Under the pieces are notes generated by a model. The model saw only the letters and a program-made list of their open reading frames with translations. It was not told the DNA's origin and did no database searches. This document shows positions 42,934-52,503 of a stretch of DNA of 64,000 bases, piece by piece. Source of the stretch: Variovorax sp. S12S4 (lineage in GTDB: Bacteria; Pseudomonadota; Gammaproteobacteria; Burkholderiales; Burkholderiaceae_C); contig NZ_JALPKR020000002.1 in NCBI RefSeq assembly GCF_023195515.1, positions 248,001-312,000 of the forward strand. Direction: 5' to 3'. The translations under genes were made by a program, and so were the position numbers. The stretch's first letter is position 1; each line of letters begins with the position of its first letter.

Positions 42934-43704
42934 TCAGATGCCCCATTTCTGGACGATCTTGGCGAGCGTCCCGTCGGCCTTGACCGCCGCAATGGCCTTG
43001 TTGAGGCGGGCCAGCGTCTCGGTATCGCCCTTGCGCACCACCAGGCACACGTCGCCGACGTTCACGGGCTTGTAGCTCTCGACCAGCTTCACGCCCGGAA
43101 AGTTGTTCTGCCGCAGCTGGTAGGCAATGATGGGTTGGTCGCCAAGGCCGGCCTTGATGCGGCCCAGCGAAAGGTCGCGGGTCATGTCGGCCACCGAGTC
43201 GTAGCTGCGCACCTCCTTGAAGATCCCCTTTTTGGTGAGCATGTCCAAGAACACGGTGCCGACCTGCGCGCCGACCACTTCGCCCTTGAGTTCGTCGAGC
43301 GATGCATAGGCGCGCGTGTCGTCGCTCTTGACGATCAGGCCCTCGCCGTAGGAATAGACCGGGTCGCTGAAGTCGACTACCTCCTGGCGCGCCACGGTCT
43401 TGAGCATGGCGGCCGAGACGATGTCGATCTTGCGGGCGGTGAGCGAAGGAATGAGGGCCGAGAACACCGTCTGCTGCACGTTCACGCCAAAACCGCCGGC
43501 CTTGCCGACGGCGGTGACCGTGTCGACCATCATTCCCTGGATGGTGTTGGTTTTCACGTCCAGGAAGGTGAACGGCACGCCGGTCGCCGTGGCGCCCACG
43601 TTGTAGGTAGCCGGCGCGGGCCCCTGCGCACCGGCCAGCGAGGCGGCGCCTGCGACACACAGGCCAAGGGCAAGGCGATGAAGGTGGCGAACGATGCGAT
43701 TCAT
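42934..43704 (-). CDS. Periplasmic amino-acid-type substrate-binding protein
   Basis: 256 residues with signal peptide ([17 protein letters not shown]). It shows the family-3 binding fold: [47 protein letters not shown] and a late INKAI-like [21 protein letters not shown] precedes the chosen ATG. It is the first gene of the importer operon, behind a strong promoter. The ligand is not known; the coupled FAD oxidase suggests an amine or amino acid. Confidence 0.94.
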   Translation of the reverse strand: MNRIVRHLHRLALGLCVAGAASLAGAQGPAPATYNVGATATGVPFTFLDVKTNTIQGMMVDTVTAVGKAGGFGVNVQQTVFSALIPSLTARKIDIVSAAMLKTVARQEVVDFSDPVYSYGEGLIVKSDDTRAYASLDELKGEVVGAQVGTVFLDMLTKKGIFKEVRSYDSVADMTRDLSLGRIKAGLGDQPIIAYQLRQNNFPGVKLVESYKPVNVGDVCLVVRKGDTETLARLNKAIAAVKADGTLAKIVQKWGI

Positions 43705-43804
43705 GGAAGCACTCCTCGAAGAAGAAGATGGAATGGGCAGAAAGGAATAAAGCCTCAGCGGGCAACGCAACATGCGTGCCAATAATCGATTCTTTTGAAT
43801 CTCA

Positions 43805-43854
43805 TATCAATCGATACAAACCACTATTCGCCTTTATAGTATCGATATACGATA
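43805..43854. promoter_or_regulatory. Candidate IclR operators (TATC...GATA repeats)
   Basis: TATCGATATACGATA (43840-43854) is an inverted repeat with TATCG/CGATA arms inside the promoter spacer. TATCAATCGATA (43805-43816) has the same TATC/GATA arms. Both lie between the divergent IclR gene and importer operon and are unusual in this GC-rich background. A TATACT element just before the IclR ATG may be its own -10 box, which would give a very short leader. Confidence 0.55.
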
Positions 43855-43861
43855 TTTTCAA
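43833..43861 (-). promoter_or_regulatory. Sigma-70 promoter of the ABC importer operon
   Basis: On the minus strand TTGAAA, a 17-base spacer and TATAAA form a near-consensus promoter about 130 bases upstream of the binding-protein gene. The spacer contains a likely IclR operator, so the regulator could block or assist polymerase directly. Confidence 0.72.
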
Positions 43862-43885
43862 TCGAGATGGCTATACTCTGCATCC

Positions 43886-44689
43886 ATGGACGCCACACCC
43901 GACATTGCCCGAGAAGAAAGCCCCAGCCTGCTGTTCAACCAGTCGCTGGAGAAGGGCTTGGCCGTGCTGCAGGCCTTCAGCGCCCGGCGCCGCACCATGA
44001 CGTTGGCCGACGTGGCCGAAGCCACCGACATCACCAAGAGTTCGGCGCAGCGGATGATCTTCACGCTCGAGAAACTCGGCTACGTTCGCAAGCACCCGAG
44101 AACCCGGCGCTACCAGCTCACACCGCGCGTGATGGAGATCGGGTTCAACTACCTGGCAGCGAATCCGCTCATCGAGGTGGCGAATCCGTTTCTGTCCGAG
44201 CTGACCAAGGTCACTACGGAAACCTCTTGCCTGACCGAGCCCGACGGCGTCGACATGGTCTACGTCGCGCGCTTTGTCAGCGCGCAGTTCGTGCCGGTTC
44301 ACATGCCGATCGGCAGCCGCATTCCGATGTACTGCACGGCTTCGGGGCGCGCCTACCTGAGCGCGCTGCCTGAAGACGAGGCGCGTGCGCTCATCGAAGC
44401 CTGCGACCGCGTGCCCCACACGGCGCACACGCGCACCGGTGTCGATGAAATCCTTGAAGAGTTGCGCCTGGCGAGGCTGCAGGGCTTTGCCACCAATGCC
44501 GAGGAGCTGTTTCTCGGCGACATGACCATTGCGGCGCCCGTGATGGGCAGCCAGGGCCGGCCGGTCGCATCGGTGCACCTGGTTGCGCCGACCAGCCGAT
44601 GGACTCTGGAAGAGGCCGTGCGCAAGCTGGCACCAACGCTGCTTTTGTGCGCGCGCTCTCTCACCAATTCCACGCGCAGCATCGACTGA
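43886..44689 (+). CDS. IclR-family transcriptional regulator
   Basis: 267 residues: N-terminal winged helix-turn-helix (MTLADVAEATDITKSSAQRM, ~37-56) and C-terminal IclR effector domain (YVARFVSAQF, MPIGSRIPMYCTASGRAYLS). It is divergent from the ABC importer/FAD oxidase operon, which it very likely controls in response to a catabolite. Confidence 0.93.
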   Translation: MDATPDIAREESPSLLFNQSLEKGLAVLQAFSARRRTMTLADVAEATDITKSSAQRMIFTLEKLGYVRKHPRTRRYQLTPRVMEIGFNYLAANPLIEVANPFLSELTKVTTETSCLTEPDGVDMVYVARFVSAQFVPVHMPIGSRIPMYCTASGRAYLSALPEDEARALIEACDRVPHTAHTRTGVDEILEELRLARLQGFATNAEELFLGDMTIAAPVMGSQGRPVASVHLVAPTSRWTLEEAVRKLAPTLLLCARSLTNSTRSID

Positions 44690-44703
44690 ACCAAACAAAC
44701 AAA

Positions 44704-44736
44704 AAGCCCCTGTAGCAAGAACTGCTACAGGGGCTT
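44704..44736 (-). terminator. Strong intrinsic terminator of the tRNA operon
   Basis: Perfect 14-base arms (AAGCCCCTGTAGCA / TGCTACAGGGGCTT) flank a five-base loop. On the minus strand the stem is followed by TTTTTGTTTG, ideal for termination just after tRNA-Asp. It may also stop the IclR transcript from the other side. Confidence 0.9.
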
Positions 44737-44741
44737 GTGTT

Positions 44742-44818
44742 TGGCGGAGTGGACGGGACTCGAACCCGCGACCCCCGGCGTGACAGGCCGGTATTCTAAC
44801 CAACTGAACTACCACTCC
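44742..44818 (-). tRNA. tRNA-Asp (anticodon GTC)
   Basis: 77 bases including encoded CCA. The cloverleaf parts are clear: acceptor GGAGTGG/CCACTCC, anticodon loop CTGTCAC with GTC, and T-arm GCGGGTTCGAGTCCCGT. It is nearly the same as the E. coli tRNA-Asp I recall. It is the last tRNA of a three-tRNA cluster. Confidence 0.98.
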
Positions 44819-44887
44819 TGGTAGACAACGTTCACTCCTTGCGGAGCCAAGTGCTGACGACTTGTGCCTGCTTCACTTGCATGAAAC

Positions 44888-44963
44888 TGGCGACCCTACG
44901 GGGATTCGAACCCCGGTAGCCACCGTGAAAGGGTGGTGTCCTAGGCCTCTAGACGATAGGGTC
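44888..44963 (-). tRNA. tRNA-Glu (anticodon TTC)
   Basis: 76 bases with encoded CCA. Acceptor GACCCTA pairs with TAGGGTC; the anticodon loop is CTTTCAC (TTC); the T-arm has GGTTCGAATCC. It lies downstream of gltX, whose enzyme charges this tRNA. Confidence 0.98.
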
Positions 44964-45014
44964 AAAACCTTAGGAACCGTGCTGCGATCAGCACTTATCT
45001 TCTCGACACTTTGA

Positions 45015-45090
<76 letters not shown>

Positions 45091-45126
45091 GTGTGGGTGT
45101 CGAGCCTCGAATTATAGACCGAAAAA

Positions 45127-46515
45127 TCAGGCCCTTTTCAGACGCTCCACAACTTTTTCACGGGAAAAAATTGCGAGCACCGAATCGAGGGATGGCGTCT
45201 GCGGTGTTCCCATCACGAGGACGCGAACCGGCATGGCCAACACAGGCATTTTCACAGAATGTGCGGCCAGAACTTCCTTGATGGCCGCGGCGATCGAAAC
45301 TTTTTCCCACGGCACGCTCGCGAACTTCTCGGCGAGCGTGGCGATGACGGGCTTCACCGCATCGGTGACGTGCTGCGTGCGATCGGCTTCGCTTGGCGTC
45401 ACGTCCGTGTAGAACGCGGCGGCCCAGTCGGCCAGTGCCACCGTGGTTTCGCAACGGTCCTTGAAGAGCGCGCAGATGGCGGCAAGGCGATCGTCGGCCT
45501 CGATACCGCGCTTCTTCAGCTGCGCAGCCACCAGCGGTGCGAGCTCCGCATCGGGCTTGGCCTTGATGTACTGCGCATTCACCCATGCGAGCTTCGCGGC
45601 GTCCCATTGCGCTGGGCTCTTGGAGAGGTGCGAACCGTCGAACCAGCTCACCATCTGCTCGCGCGTGAAGAGCTCGTCGTCGCCGTGGCTCCAGCCAAGG
45701 CGCGCCAGGTAGTTGAGCATGGCCTCTGGCAGGTAGCCGTTCTCTTCATACGCGGTAACGCTCACGGCACCGCGGCGCTTGGAGAGCTTTTGCCCGTCGT
45801 CGCCCAGGATGACCGGCACATGGCCGAACTGCGGCAGCGGTGCGCCCAGTGCGCGAAAGATGTTGATCTGCCAAGGCGTGTTGTTGATGTGCTCGTCGCC
45901 GCGGAACACGTGCGTGATGGCCATGTCCCAGTCGTCGACCACCACCGCAAAGTTGTAGGTAGGCACACCGTCGGGCCGCAAGATGATGAGGTCGTCGATC
46001 TCGCGATTGTTGATGGTGATCTCGCCCTTGACGAGGTCGTTCCAGGTCACGTCGCCTTCGGGCGGATTGCAAAAGCGCACCACCGGCGGCACACCTTCGG
46101 GCACGGGCGGCAGCACCTTGCCCGGCTCCGGACGCCAGCGGCGGTCGTACAGCGTCTTTTCGCCGCGCGCGCGTTGCGCTTCACGCATTTCATCGAGCTC
46201 GGCCGGCGTGCAGTAGCAGTGATAAGCCGTGCCGGCCGCAAGCATCTGCGCGATGACTTCGCGGTAGCGCTCCAGGCGCTGCATCTGGTAGATCGGGCCT
46301 TCGTCGTAGTCGAGGCCGAGCCAATGCATCGAAGCCAGGATCTGGTCGGTCGAATCCTGCGTGGAGCGGGCCACGTCGGTGTCTTCGATGCGCAGCACAA
46401 ATTCGCCGCCGTGGTGGCGCGCGTAGGCCCACGAATAAAGCGCGGTGCGCGCGGTGCCCAGGTGAAGAAACCCGGTAGGAGACGGAGCGATGCGGGTGCG
46501 AACTTTGCCGGTCAT
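45127..46515 (-). CDS. gltX: Glutamyl-tRNA synthetase
   Basis: 462 residues, full length. It charges tRNA-Glu with glutamate. The class-I HIGH motif appears as [15 protein letters not shown] near residue 12, and the KMSKS motif as KLSKRRGA near 245; the C-terminal anticodon-binding helical domain is present. It lies eight bases downstream of metZ and directly upstream of tRNA-Ala, tRNA-Glu and tRNA-Asp on the same strand, so the tRNAs may be processed from a shared transcript. Confidence 0.98.
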   Translation of the reverse strand: MTGKVRTRIAPSPTGFLHLGTARTALYSWAYARHHGGEFVLRIEDTDVARSTQDSTDQILASMHWLGLDYDEGPIYQMQRLERYREVIAQMLAAGTAYHCYCTPAELDEMREAQRARGEKTLYDRRWRPEPGKVLPPVPEGVPPVVRFCNPPEGDVTWNDLVKGEITINNREIDDLIILRPDGVPTYNFAVVVDDWDMAITHVFRGDEHINNTPWQINIFRALGAPLPQFGHVPVILGDDGQKLSKRRGAVSVTAYEENGYLPEAMLNYLARLGWSHGDDELFTREQMVSWFDGSHLSKSPAQWDAAKLAWVNAQYIKAKPDAELAPLVAAQLKKRGIEADDRLAAICALFKDRCETTVALADWAAAFYTDVTPSEADRTQHVTDAVKPVIATLAEKFASVPWEKVSIAAAIKEVLAAHSVKMPVLAMPVRVLVMGTPQTPSLDSVLAIFSREKVVERLKRA

Positions 46516-46523
46516 GGGATCGA

Positions 46524-47756
46524 TCAGGATTTCAGGGTGCCAAGGCCGCGAAGCAAGTCGGCCTTGATGTCGTCGATGTACTCGAGGCCCACCGCCACGC
46601 GAATGAGCCCCTGGCTGATGCCGGCGGCCTGGCGCTGCACTTCGGTCAGGCGCCCGTGCGACGTGGTGCCGGGATGCGTGATGATGGTCTTGGTGTCGCC
46701 CAGGTTGGTGGCAATGCTCACGACGCGCGTGCTGTTGATCACGTGGAAGGCATTGGCGCGCGCCGTTTCGGGGTCGTTGCCGACCACGTCGAACGACACC
46801 ACCGCCCCGCCCTGCCCCGACTGCTGGCGCATGGCCAGTTCATGCTGGGGATGCGAGGCAAGGCCGGGGTAGTAGACGCGTGCAACGCCGGGCTGCGTTT
46901 CGAGCCACTGCGCCACGGCCAGCGCATTGGCGCACTGCGCCTGCATGCGAATGCCGAGCGTTTCCAGGCCCTTGAGCACCACCCACGCATTGAACGGCGA
47001 CAGCGCCATGCCGGCGGTGCGCACTACGGGGCCGAACACGTCGACGATGAGCTTCGACGGACCGCAGATTGCGCCGGCCATCACGCGGCCCTGGCCGTCG
47101 AGGTACTTGGTGCCCGAATGAATGATGAGATCGGCGCCCAGTTCGGTCGGGCGCTGCAGCGCGGGCGTGCAAAAGCAGTTGTCGACCGCGAGCAGCGCGC
47201 CGGCGCCGTGCGCCAGGTCGGCCAGCGCACGGATGTCGCACACCTCGGTCAGCGGATTGGTCGGCGTTTCGGCGAACAGCAGCTTGGTGTTGGGCTTCAG
47301 GGCCGCGCGCCATTCGGCCACGTCGGTCTGCGAGACGAAGGTGGTCTCGACACCGAACTTGGCGAACTCCTTGCCGAACAGGTTGAGCGTGGAGCCGAAC
47401 ACCGAGCGCGAGCAGATCACATGATCGCCGGCCTTCAGCAGGCCCATGCACATCATGAGGATGGCGCCCATGCCGGTCGAAGCGCCGATGGCGGCTTCCG
47501 TGCCTTCCATGGCCGCAAGGCGCTGCTCGAAGCTGGTGACCGTCGGGTTGGAAGTGCGCGAGTAGGTAAAGCCCGCTTCGGTGCCGGCAAAGCGGCGCGC
47601 CGACGTTTCGGCGTCGGGCTGCACGAAGCCGCTGGTCAGGAACAGCGCTTCGGAGTGCTCGCCGTGCTGGCTGGGCGCCAGCCCGGTGCGCAGCGCGAGC
47701 GTGTCGCGGTGCAGTCCGGGCGGCAGGGTTCGTTCATCGGTCAATTCAGCTCTCAC
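46524..47756 (-). CDS. metZ: O-succinylhomoserine sulfhydrylase
   Basis: 410 residues of the Cys/Met-metabolism PLP family. The PLP lysine lies in [14 protein letters not shown] near residue 205, and the tyrosine/arginine cofactor contacts in [10 protein letters not shown]. MetZ makes homocysteine from O-succinylhomoserine and sulfide in methionine synthesis. Its GTG overlaps the purF stop by four bases (GTGA), a coupling typical of the betaproteobacterial purF-metZ pair. Confidence 0.94.
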   Translation of the reverse strand: MRAELTDERTLPPGLHRDTLALRTGLAPSQHGEHSEALFLTSGFVQPDAETSARRFAGTEAGFTYSRTSNPTVTSFEQRLAAMEGTEAAIGASTGMGAILMMCMGLLKAGDHVICSRSVFGSTLNLFGKEFAKFGVETTFVSQTDVAEWRAALKPNTKLLFAETPTNPLTEVCDIRALADLAHGAGALLAVDNCFCTPALQRPTELGADLIIHSGTKYLDGQGRVMAGAICGPSKLIVDVFGPVVRTAGMALSPFNAWVVLKGLETLGIRMQAQCANALAVAQWLETQPGVARVYYPGLASHPQHELAMRQQSGQGGAVVSFDVVGNDPETARANAFHVINSTRVVSIATNLGDTKTIITHPGTTSHGRLTEVQRQAAGISQGLIRVAVGLEYIDDIKADLLRGLGTLKS

Positions 47757-49255
47757 TCGCTGTGATTGGGAAGCGCAAGGCGCGACGAATCTTCTTCGGT
47801 CTCTTCGATGCGCGGACGGTTGCCGTTCATGCGCGAGATGGCTTCGGTGTCGATGTCGCCGGTCACGTACACGCCGTCGAAGCAGGAGGCGTCGAAGCCA
47901 TTCAGCTTGGGGTTGAGCGAGCCGATGGCGCGCTTCATGGCGTCCACGTCCTGATAAATCAGCGCGTCGCAGCCGATCAGTTCGCGGATCTCCTCGACCG
48001 TGCGGTCGTGCGCCACCAGCTCGTCCTTGGTGGGCATGTCGATGCCGTAGACGTTGGGGTAACGCACCGGCGGTGCGGCGCTGGCGAGGTAGACCTTGCG
48101 TGCGCCGGCATCGCGGGCCATCTGCACGATTTCGCGGCTGGTGGTGCCGCGCACGATCGAGTCGTCGACCAGCAGCACGTTGCGGCCCTTGAACTCGCTG
48201 CCGATCACGTTGAGCTTCTGGCGCACCGACTTCTTGCGCACGCCCTGCCCCGGCATGATGAAGGTGCGGCCCACGTAGCGGTTCTTCACGAAGCCTTCGC
48301 GGTACGGCACGCCGAGCAGGTGCGCGAGTTGCGTGGCGCTCGGGCGGCTCGATTCGGGGATTGGAATGATCACGTCGATCTGGTTCGGCGGCACGGTCGA
48401 CACCACGCGCTTGGCCAGCGTTTCGCCCAGGTTGAGCCGCGCCTGGTACACCGAGATGCCGTCGAGCACCGAGTCCGGACGCGCCAGGTACACGAATTCG
48501 AAGATGCAGGGGTTGAGCGTGGGCGCTTCAGCGCACTGCATCGAATGCACGTTGCCTTGCAGGTCGATGAACACGGCTTCGCCGGGCTCGATGTTGCGCT
48601 CGAACACATGGCCCGAGCCTTCGAGCGCCACGGATTCGCTAGCGACCATCACGGTGCCGTCGGCGCTGCGGCCCATGCAGAGCGGGCGAATGCCATAGGG
48701 GTCGCGGAAAGCGAGCAGCCCATGGCCGGCGATCAGCGACACCACGGCATACGAGCCGCGCAGCCGCTTGTGCATGTTCTTGACCGAGGCAAACACTTCG
48801 GCCGGATTCAGCGGCACGCCGCGCGATGCGCGCTCGAGCTCGTGCGCCAGCACGTTGAGCAGCACTTCAGAGTCGCTCTCGGTGTTGGTGTGACGGTGGT
48901 CGGTGGAGAACAGCTCTGCGCGCAGCGCATGCGCGTTGGTGAGGTTGCCGTTGTGCACCAGCACGATGCCGAAAGGCGCATTCACGTAGAAGGGCTGCGC
49001 CTCTTCCTCGCTGTAGGCGTTGCCGGCGGTCGGGTAGCGCACCTGGCCCAGGCCCACGCTGCCGGGCAGCGCGCGCATGTTGCGGGTGCGGAACACGTCG
49101 CGCACCATGCCCTTGGCCTTGTGCATGAAGAACTTGCGTTCGAGCAGGGTCACGATGCCGGCCGCATCCTGGCCGCGATGCTGCAGCAGCAGCAAGGCGT
49201 CATAGAGCAGCTGATTGACGGGTGCGTTGCTGACAACGCCGACGATTCCACACAT
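47753..49255 (-). CDS. purF: Amidophosphoribosyltransferase
   Basis: 500 residues. The mature N-terminal Cys2 (MCGIVGVV) is the glutaminase nucleophile, with no propeptide. The phosphoribosyl part has VLLVDDSIVRGTTSREIV near 365, the PRPP loop. It makes phosphoribosylamine, the first step of purine synthesis. It lies 12 bases after cvpA in the usual cvpA-purF order. Confidence 0.98.
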   Translation of the reverse strand: MCGIVGVVSNAPVNQLLYDALLLLQHRGQDAAGIVTLLERKFFMHKAKGMVRDVFRTRNMRALPGSVGLGQVRYPTAGNAYSEEEAQPFYVNAPFGIVLVHNGNLTNAHALRAELFSTDHRHTNTESDSEVLLNVLAHELERASRGVPLNPAEVFASVKNMHKRLRGSYAVVSLIAGHGLLAFRDPYGIRPLCMGRSADGTVMVASESVALEGSGHVFERNIEPGEAVFIDLQGNVHSMQCAEAPTLNPCIFEFVYLARPDSVLDGISVYQARLNLGETLAKRVVSTVPPNQIDVIIPIPESSRPSATQLAHLLGVPYREGFVKNRYVGRTFIMPGQGVRKKSVRQKLNVIGSEFKGRNVLLVDDSIVRGTTSREIVQMARDAGARKVYLASAAPPVRYPNVYGIDMPTKDELVAHDRTVEEIRELIGCDALIYQDVDAMKRAIGSLNPKLNGFDASCFDGVYVTGDIDTEAISRMNGNRPRIEETEEDSSRLALPNHSE

Positions 49256-49267
49256 GAACGATTCCTC

Positions 49268-49753
49268 TCAGGGCAGGTAGCTTGCCAACTTTTCAGGCAG
49301 CGCGGGTTTCAGGCCCTGCAATGCCGCATCGAGAACAATGGCGCTGTGCGATTCGTGCCACCAGGCACTGTCGCTCAACGCCAGCAAATGAACAATGACC
49401 GCCAGCACGAGCAGGGCAACCGCACCCCGCGCCGCTCCGAAGGCCCCACCCAAAATCCGGTCCACCGGCCGGAGGCCGACAGCCGCAATCAGCTTTCGCG
49501 TCAGCGCGGCCACCAGGCCCACGCCGAACGCCACCCCGACGAACACCAGCACAAAGGCCAGCGGATAACGCCAGGTGGCCTGCGGGTCGCCGAACGGCAG
49601 CCAGGCCGCCACATCCGACGCCAGCCATTGGGCGGCAATGAACGCAGCCACCCAACCCGCCAGCGAAATCACTTCGAACACCAGGCCCCGCCACAGGCCG
49701 AACAGCATCGACACCACGATGAGCGTGACGGCAATCCAGTCGAGCAAGGCCAC
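49268..49753 (-). CDS. cvpA: CvpA family membrane protein
   Basis: 161 residues with four hydrophobic helices (LDWIAVTLIVVSMLFGLWRG at the start). The PVDRILGGAFGAARGAV motif is the conserved family segment. It is upstream of purF, as in most proteobacteria; roles in colicin V export and envelope homeostasis are reported for the family. Confidence 0.95.
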   Translation of the reverse strand: MALLDWIAVTLIVVSMLFGLWRGLVFEVISLAGWVAAFIAAQWLASDVAAWLPFGDPQATWRYPLAFVLVFVGVAFGVGLVAALTRKLIAAVGLRPVDRILGGAFGAARGAVALLVLAVIVHLLALSDSAWWHESHSAIVLDAALQGLKPALPEKLASYLP

Positions 49754-49771
49754 GGCAGCGAGCGATGGCTA

Positions 49772-50659
49772 TTACAACGTGAGGATGGCGGCCGACAAAG
49801 ACAAGCCCTTGACCTTATCCGCGGCCTTGTCCGCCTCGGCGCGTGAGCTGAACGGGCCGACACGCACACGCGTGCGCTCGCCGTCGGCCGTCTTGGCCAC
49901 GTGCACATAGGTCTTGAGGCCCGCCTTCTCGAGTTTCTGCCGCACCTCGCGTGCCTTGTCGGCATCTGCAAAGGCACCGACCTGCACCACGAAGCGGCCG
50001 CTGTCTTCGGACGCGGCGGGCTTGGTGCTGGTGTTGGAAGGCTTGCCTTCGAGCAAGGCGCGCGCGCGATTGCCGTCGTCGGCCGCAGCGGGCTTGGGCG
50101 CCGCGGGCTTGGGCTCGGGTTTGGCTTCCGGCTTGGCTTCGGGCTTTGGCTTCGGCTCGGGCTTGGGTTCCGGCTTGGGCTCGGGTTTAGCTTCAGGCTT
50201 TGGTTCGGGCTTGCGCTCCGGCTTGGGTTCGGCCGCGGGCTTGGCAGGGGCCGTGGCAGCTGGCGGCGTGCTTGGCGCCGGCTTGCTCGGGTCGATTTCG
50301 GTGCCGTCGGCGGTCTCGGTGATCATGCCGCCCGAAGACGATGGTGCGGCCGCAACGCGCGAACTGCCGTCGGCTGCGCCGGTGGGTGCGGCAGGCGCGG
50401 GCGTGGCGGGCACCGGCAGCGGCTTGACCTTGTTGCGGTCTGGAATCTCGATGGGAATGTCTACCGACACCGGCCGCGGCTGGGTGTCGAACAACAGCGG
50501 AAAGCCGATGACGCCAAGCAGCACCAGAACGGCCGCGCCCACCAGCCGGTGCCGCGCGCGGCGGCGCATGGTTTCGACACTTTCCGCGGGAACAGCGGCG
50601 GGTGCGCTGCGTCCTTCGTTGCCTTGCGGGCCGCGCGTGCGGAACTTGAAAAACGCCAT
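49772..50659 (-). CDS. SPOR-domain cell-division protein (DedD-like)
   Basis: 295 residues. A short cytoplasmic part is followed by one membrane helix (LVGAAVLVLLGVIGFPLLF, ~38-56), a long Pro/Ala/Lys/Glu-rich periplasmic linker, and a C-terminal SPOR domain (GRFVVQVGAFADADKAREVR to the end) that binds denuded septal peptidoglycan. The position between folC and cvpA matches dedD. The linker contains KPEP/KPEA repeats. Confidence 0.9.
   Translation of the reverse strand: MAFFKFRTRGPQGNEGRSAPAAVPAESVETMRRRARHRLVGAAVLVLLGVIGFPLLFDTQPRPVSVDIPIEIPDRNKVKPLPVPATPAPAAPTGAADGSSRVAAAPSSSGGMITETADGTEIDPSKPAPSTPPAATAPAKPAAEPKPERKPEPKPEAKPEPKPEPKPEPKPKPEAKPEAKPEPKPAAPKPAAADDGNRARALLEGKPSNTSTKPAASEDSGRFVVQVGAFADADKAREVRQKLEKAGLKTYVHVAKTADGERTRVRVGPFSSRAEADKAADKVKGLSLSAAILTL
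50095..50235 (-). repeat. Lys-Pro-Glu short coding repeats
   Basis: A run of about fifteen short units of the KPEPKPEA type lies inside the SPOR-protein linker. At DNA level it is a GGCTTGGGTTCG-like tandem pattern, prone to slippage and length change. It acts as a stiff charged spacer across the periplasm. Confidence 0.75.
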
Positions 50660-50720
50660 GAAGTTCGATCCCTGGAGGAGTGCAGCGAGGTGGTGCCAGA
50701 TGGTGCGGACGGTTCGGCGA

Positions 50721-52016
50721 TCAGCCGCCGGGCAGCAGGTGTTTGGCTTGCAGCCGCGGAGTGCCGTGCTCCAGCACGCCACCCACGGTGAAGAACGATC
50801 CGAAGACCACGATTCTATCAGCGGGGTCTGCGTGCTCGATGGCTGCGCGCAGTGCTTCCATCGGCCCCGCATGCACGCTGCCGGAGACGTCGCCGCGCGT
50901 GTTCTGCGCCTGCCAGCTCGCGAGCAGATCGCTCGCCTTGGCGGCGCGCGGCGTCGGCAGATCGGTGAAATACCAGCGGTCGATCATCGGCCCGATGCGC
51001 GCGAGGATGGGGGCCAGGTCCTTGTCGGCCATGACACCGAACACGCCGTGCGTGGTGGGGTAGAAACCCATCGCATCGAGGTTCTCGGCCAGCGCCGCGA
51101 CGGCATGGGCGTTGTGCGCCACGTCGAGCACCAGCGCGGGCTCGCCCGGAACAATCTGGAAACGGCCGGGCAGCTCGACCATGGCGAGCCCCGTGCGCAC
51201 CGCCTGCGCGGTGATGGGCAACTGCTGCCGCAGCGCCTCGAGCGCCGCAAGCACACCCGCGGCATTGAGCAACTGGTTGGCGCCGCGCAGCGCCGGGTAA
51301 GCCAGCCCGCTGTAGCGCCTGCCGCGGCCCGACCAGCCCCACTGCTGCTTGTCGCCGGACACATTGAAGTCGTGCCCGAAGCGCCACAGGTCGGCGCCGA
51401 TGGCGGTGGCGTGGTCGATCACGCTTTGCGGCGGCATCGGGTCGCTCACGATGGCGGGCTTGCCCGGGCGCAGAATCCCGGCCTTCTCGAAGCCGATGCT
51501 TTCGCGGTCGGGCCCGAGGTAGTCCATGTGGTCGAGGTCGATGCTGGTGATGACCGCGCAATCGGTGTCGATGATGTTGACCGCGTCGAGCCGGCCGCCG
51601 AGCCCCACTTCGAGAATCGCCACGTCGGGCTTTTCCTCGATCATGCAGCGCAGGATGCCGAGCGTGGTGAATTCGAAGTACGTCAGGGCCATGTCGCCCC
51701 GGGCTGCCTCCACGACCTCGAAGTTTGCTATTAATTTAGAAGCATCAACCGCCTCGCCCGCCAGTCGCAGCCGTTCCTCGAAGCGCACCAGGTGCGGCGA
51801 CGTGAAAACCGCCGTGCGGTAGCCCGCATGCGTGAGGATCGATTCGAGCATGGCGCAGGTCGAGCCCTTGCCGTTGGTGCCGGCCACGGTGATGACCGGG
51901 CAATCGAAGCGCAGGCCCATCCGGGCCGCCATTTCCTTGGCGCGATCGAGGCCGAGCTCGATGTTCTTCGGATGGAGTTGCTCGGCGCGTGCGAGCCAGT
52001 CGTTAAGGGTTTCCAT
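50721..52016 (-). CDS. folC: Dihydrofolate synthase / folylpolyglutamate synthase
   Basis: About 431 residues. The Mur-ligase-like ATP loop is TVAGTNGKGSTCAMLE near residue 45; the metal and folate region EVGLGGRLDAVNIID follows near 140, and the C-terminal domain has LVLDVAHNAHA. It adds glutamate to dihydropteroate and folates. Starts at 52016 or 52028 are both possible; neither has a strong ribosome site. It is the first gene of the folC-SPOR-cvpA-purF-metZ-gltX operon. Confidence 0.95.
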   Translation of the reverse strand: METLNDWLARAEQLHPKNIELGLDRAKEMAARMGLRFDCPVITVAGTNGKGSTCAMLESILTHAGYRTAVFTSPHLVRFEERLRLAGEAVDASKLIANFEVVEAARGDMALTYFEFTTLGILRCMIEEKPDVAILEVGLGGRLDAVNIIDTDCAVITSIDLDHMDYLGPDRESIGFEKAGILRPGKPAIVSDPMPPQSVIDHATAIGADLWRFGHDFNVSGDKQQWGWSGRGRRYSGLAYPALRGANQLLNAAGVLAALEALRQQLPITAQAVRTGLAMVELPGRFQIVPGEPALVLDVAHNAHAVAALAENLDAMGFYPTTHGVFGVMADKDLAPILARIGPMIDRWYFTDLPTPRAAKASDLLASWQAQNTRGDVSGSVHAGPMEALRAAIEHADPADRIVVFGSFFTVGGVLEHGTPRLQAKHLLPGG

Positions 52017-52085
52017 GGAGCCCGACATTGTCGCCGACCCGGAACGCGCGGGCCGCGCCCGGTTTTATCGGCATCATTGGCGTCC

Positions 52086-52445
52086 ATGACAACCCTCTAC
52101 GGAATTCCCAACTGCGACACCGTCAAGCGCGCCCGCGACTGGCTCGACGAACATGGCATTGCCTACACCTTTCACGACTTCAAGAAGCAAGGCGTGCCCG
52201 AGGCCGAACTCGACCAATGGCTGAAAAAGCCGGGCTGGGAGGCACTGGTCAACCGCCGCGGAACCACCTGGCGCAAGCTCGATGAAGCCGAGCGCAATGC
52301 AGTGGTCGATGCCGCCTCGGCCCGGGCGGTGCTCCTGGCCAACCCGAGCCTGATCAAGCGGCCGGTGGTCAACTGGGGCGCCAAAATCGGCGTTACGACA
52401 GGATTCGACGCGCAAGCCTGGGCTGCCGCTGTGAACGCCGTGTAA
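52086..52445 (+). CDS. ArsC/Spx-family protein (YffB type)
   Basis: 119 residues with a thioredoxin-like fold. The start reads TTLYGIPNCDTVKRARDWL, matching YffB rather than true arsenate reductases; only one Cys of the motif is present. GSH-dependent or Spx-like roles are possible. It is divergent from folC with about 70 bases between. Confidence 0.88.
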   Translation: MTTLYGIPNCDTVKRARDWLDEHGIAYTFHDFKKQGVPEAELDQWLKKPGWEALVNRRGTTWRKLDEAERNAVVDAASARAVLLANPSLIKRPVVNWGAKIGVTTGFDAQAWAAAVNAV

Positions 52446-52503
52446 ACGCCGGAACCCTGCCTTGCCGGCCAGCCTCCAACCCCGATCTGCAGGAGAGAAC
52501 ACC

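Noticed and set aside
50095..50235. Tandem GGCTTGGGTTCGG-like pattern considered as an iteron or origin
   Set aside because: It is fully explained as KPEP-type codons in frame in the SPOR protein.
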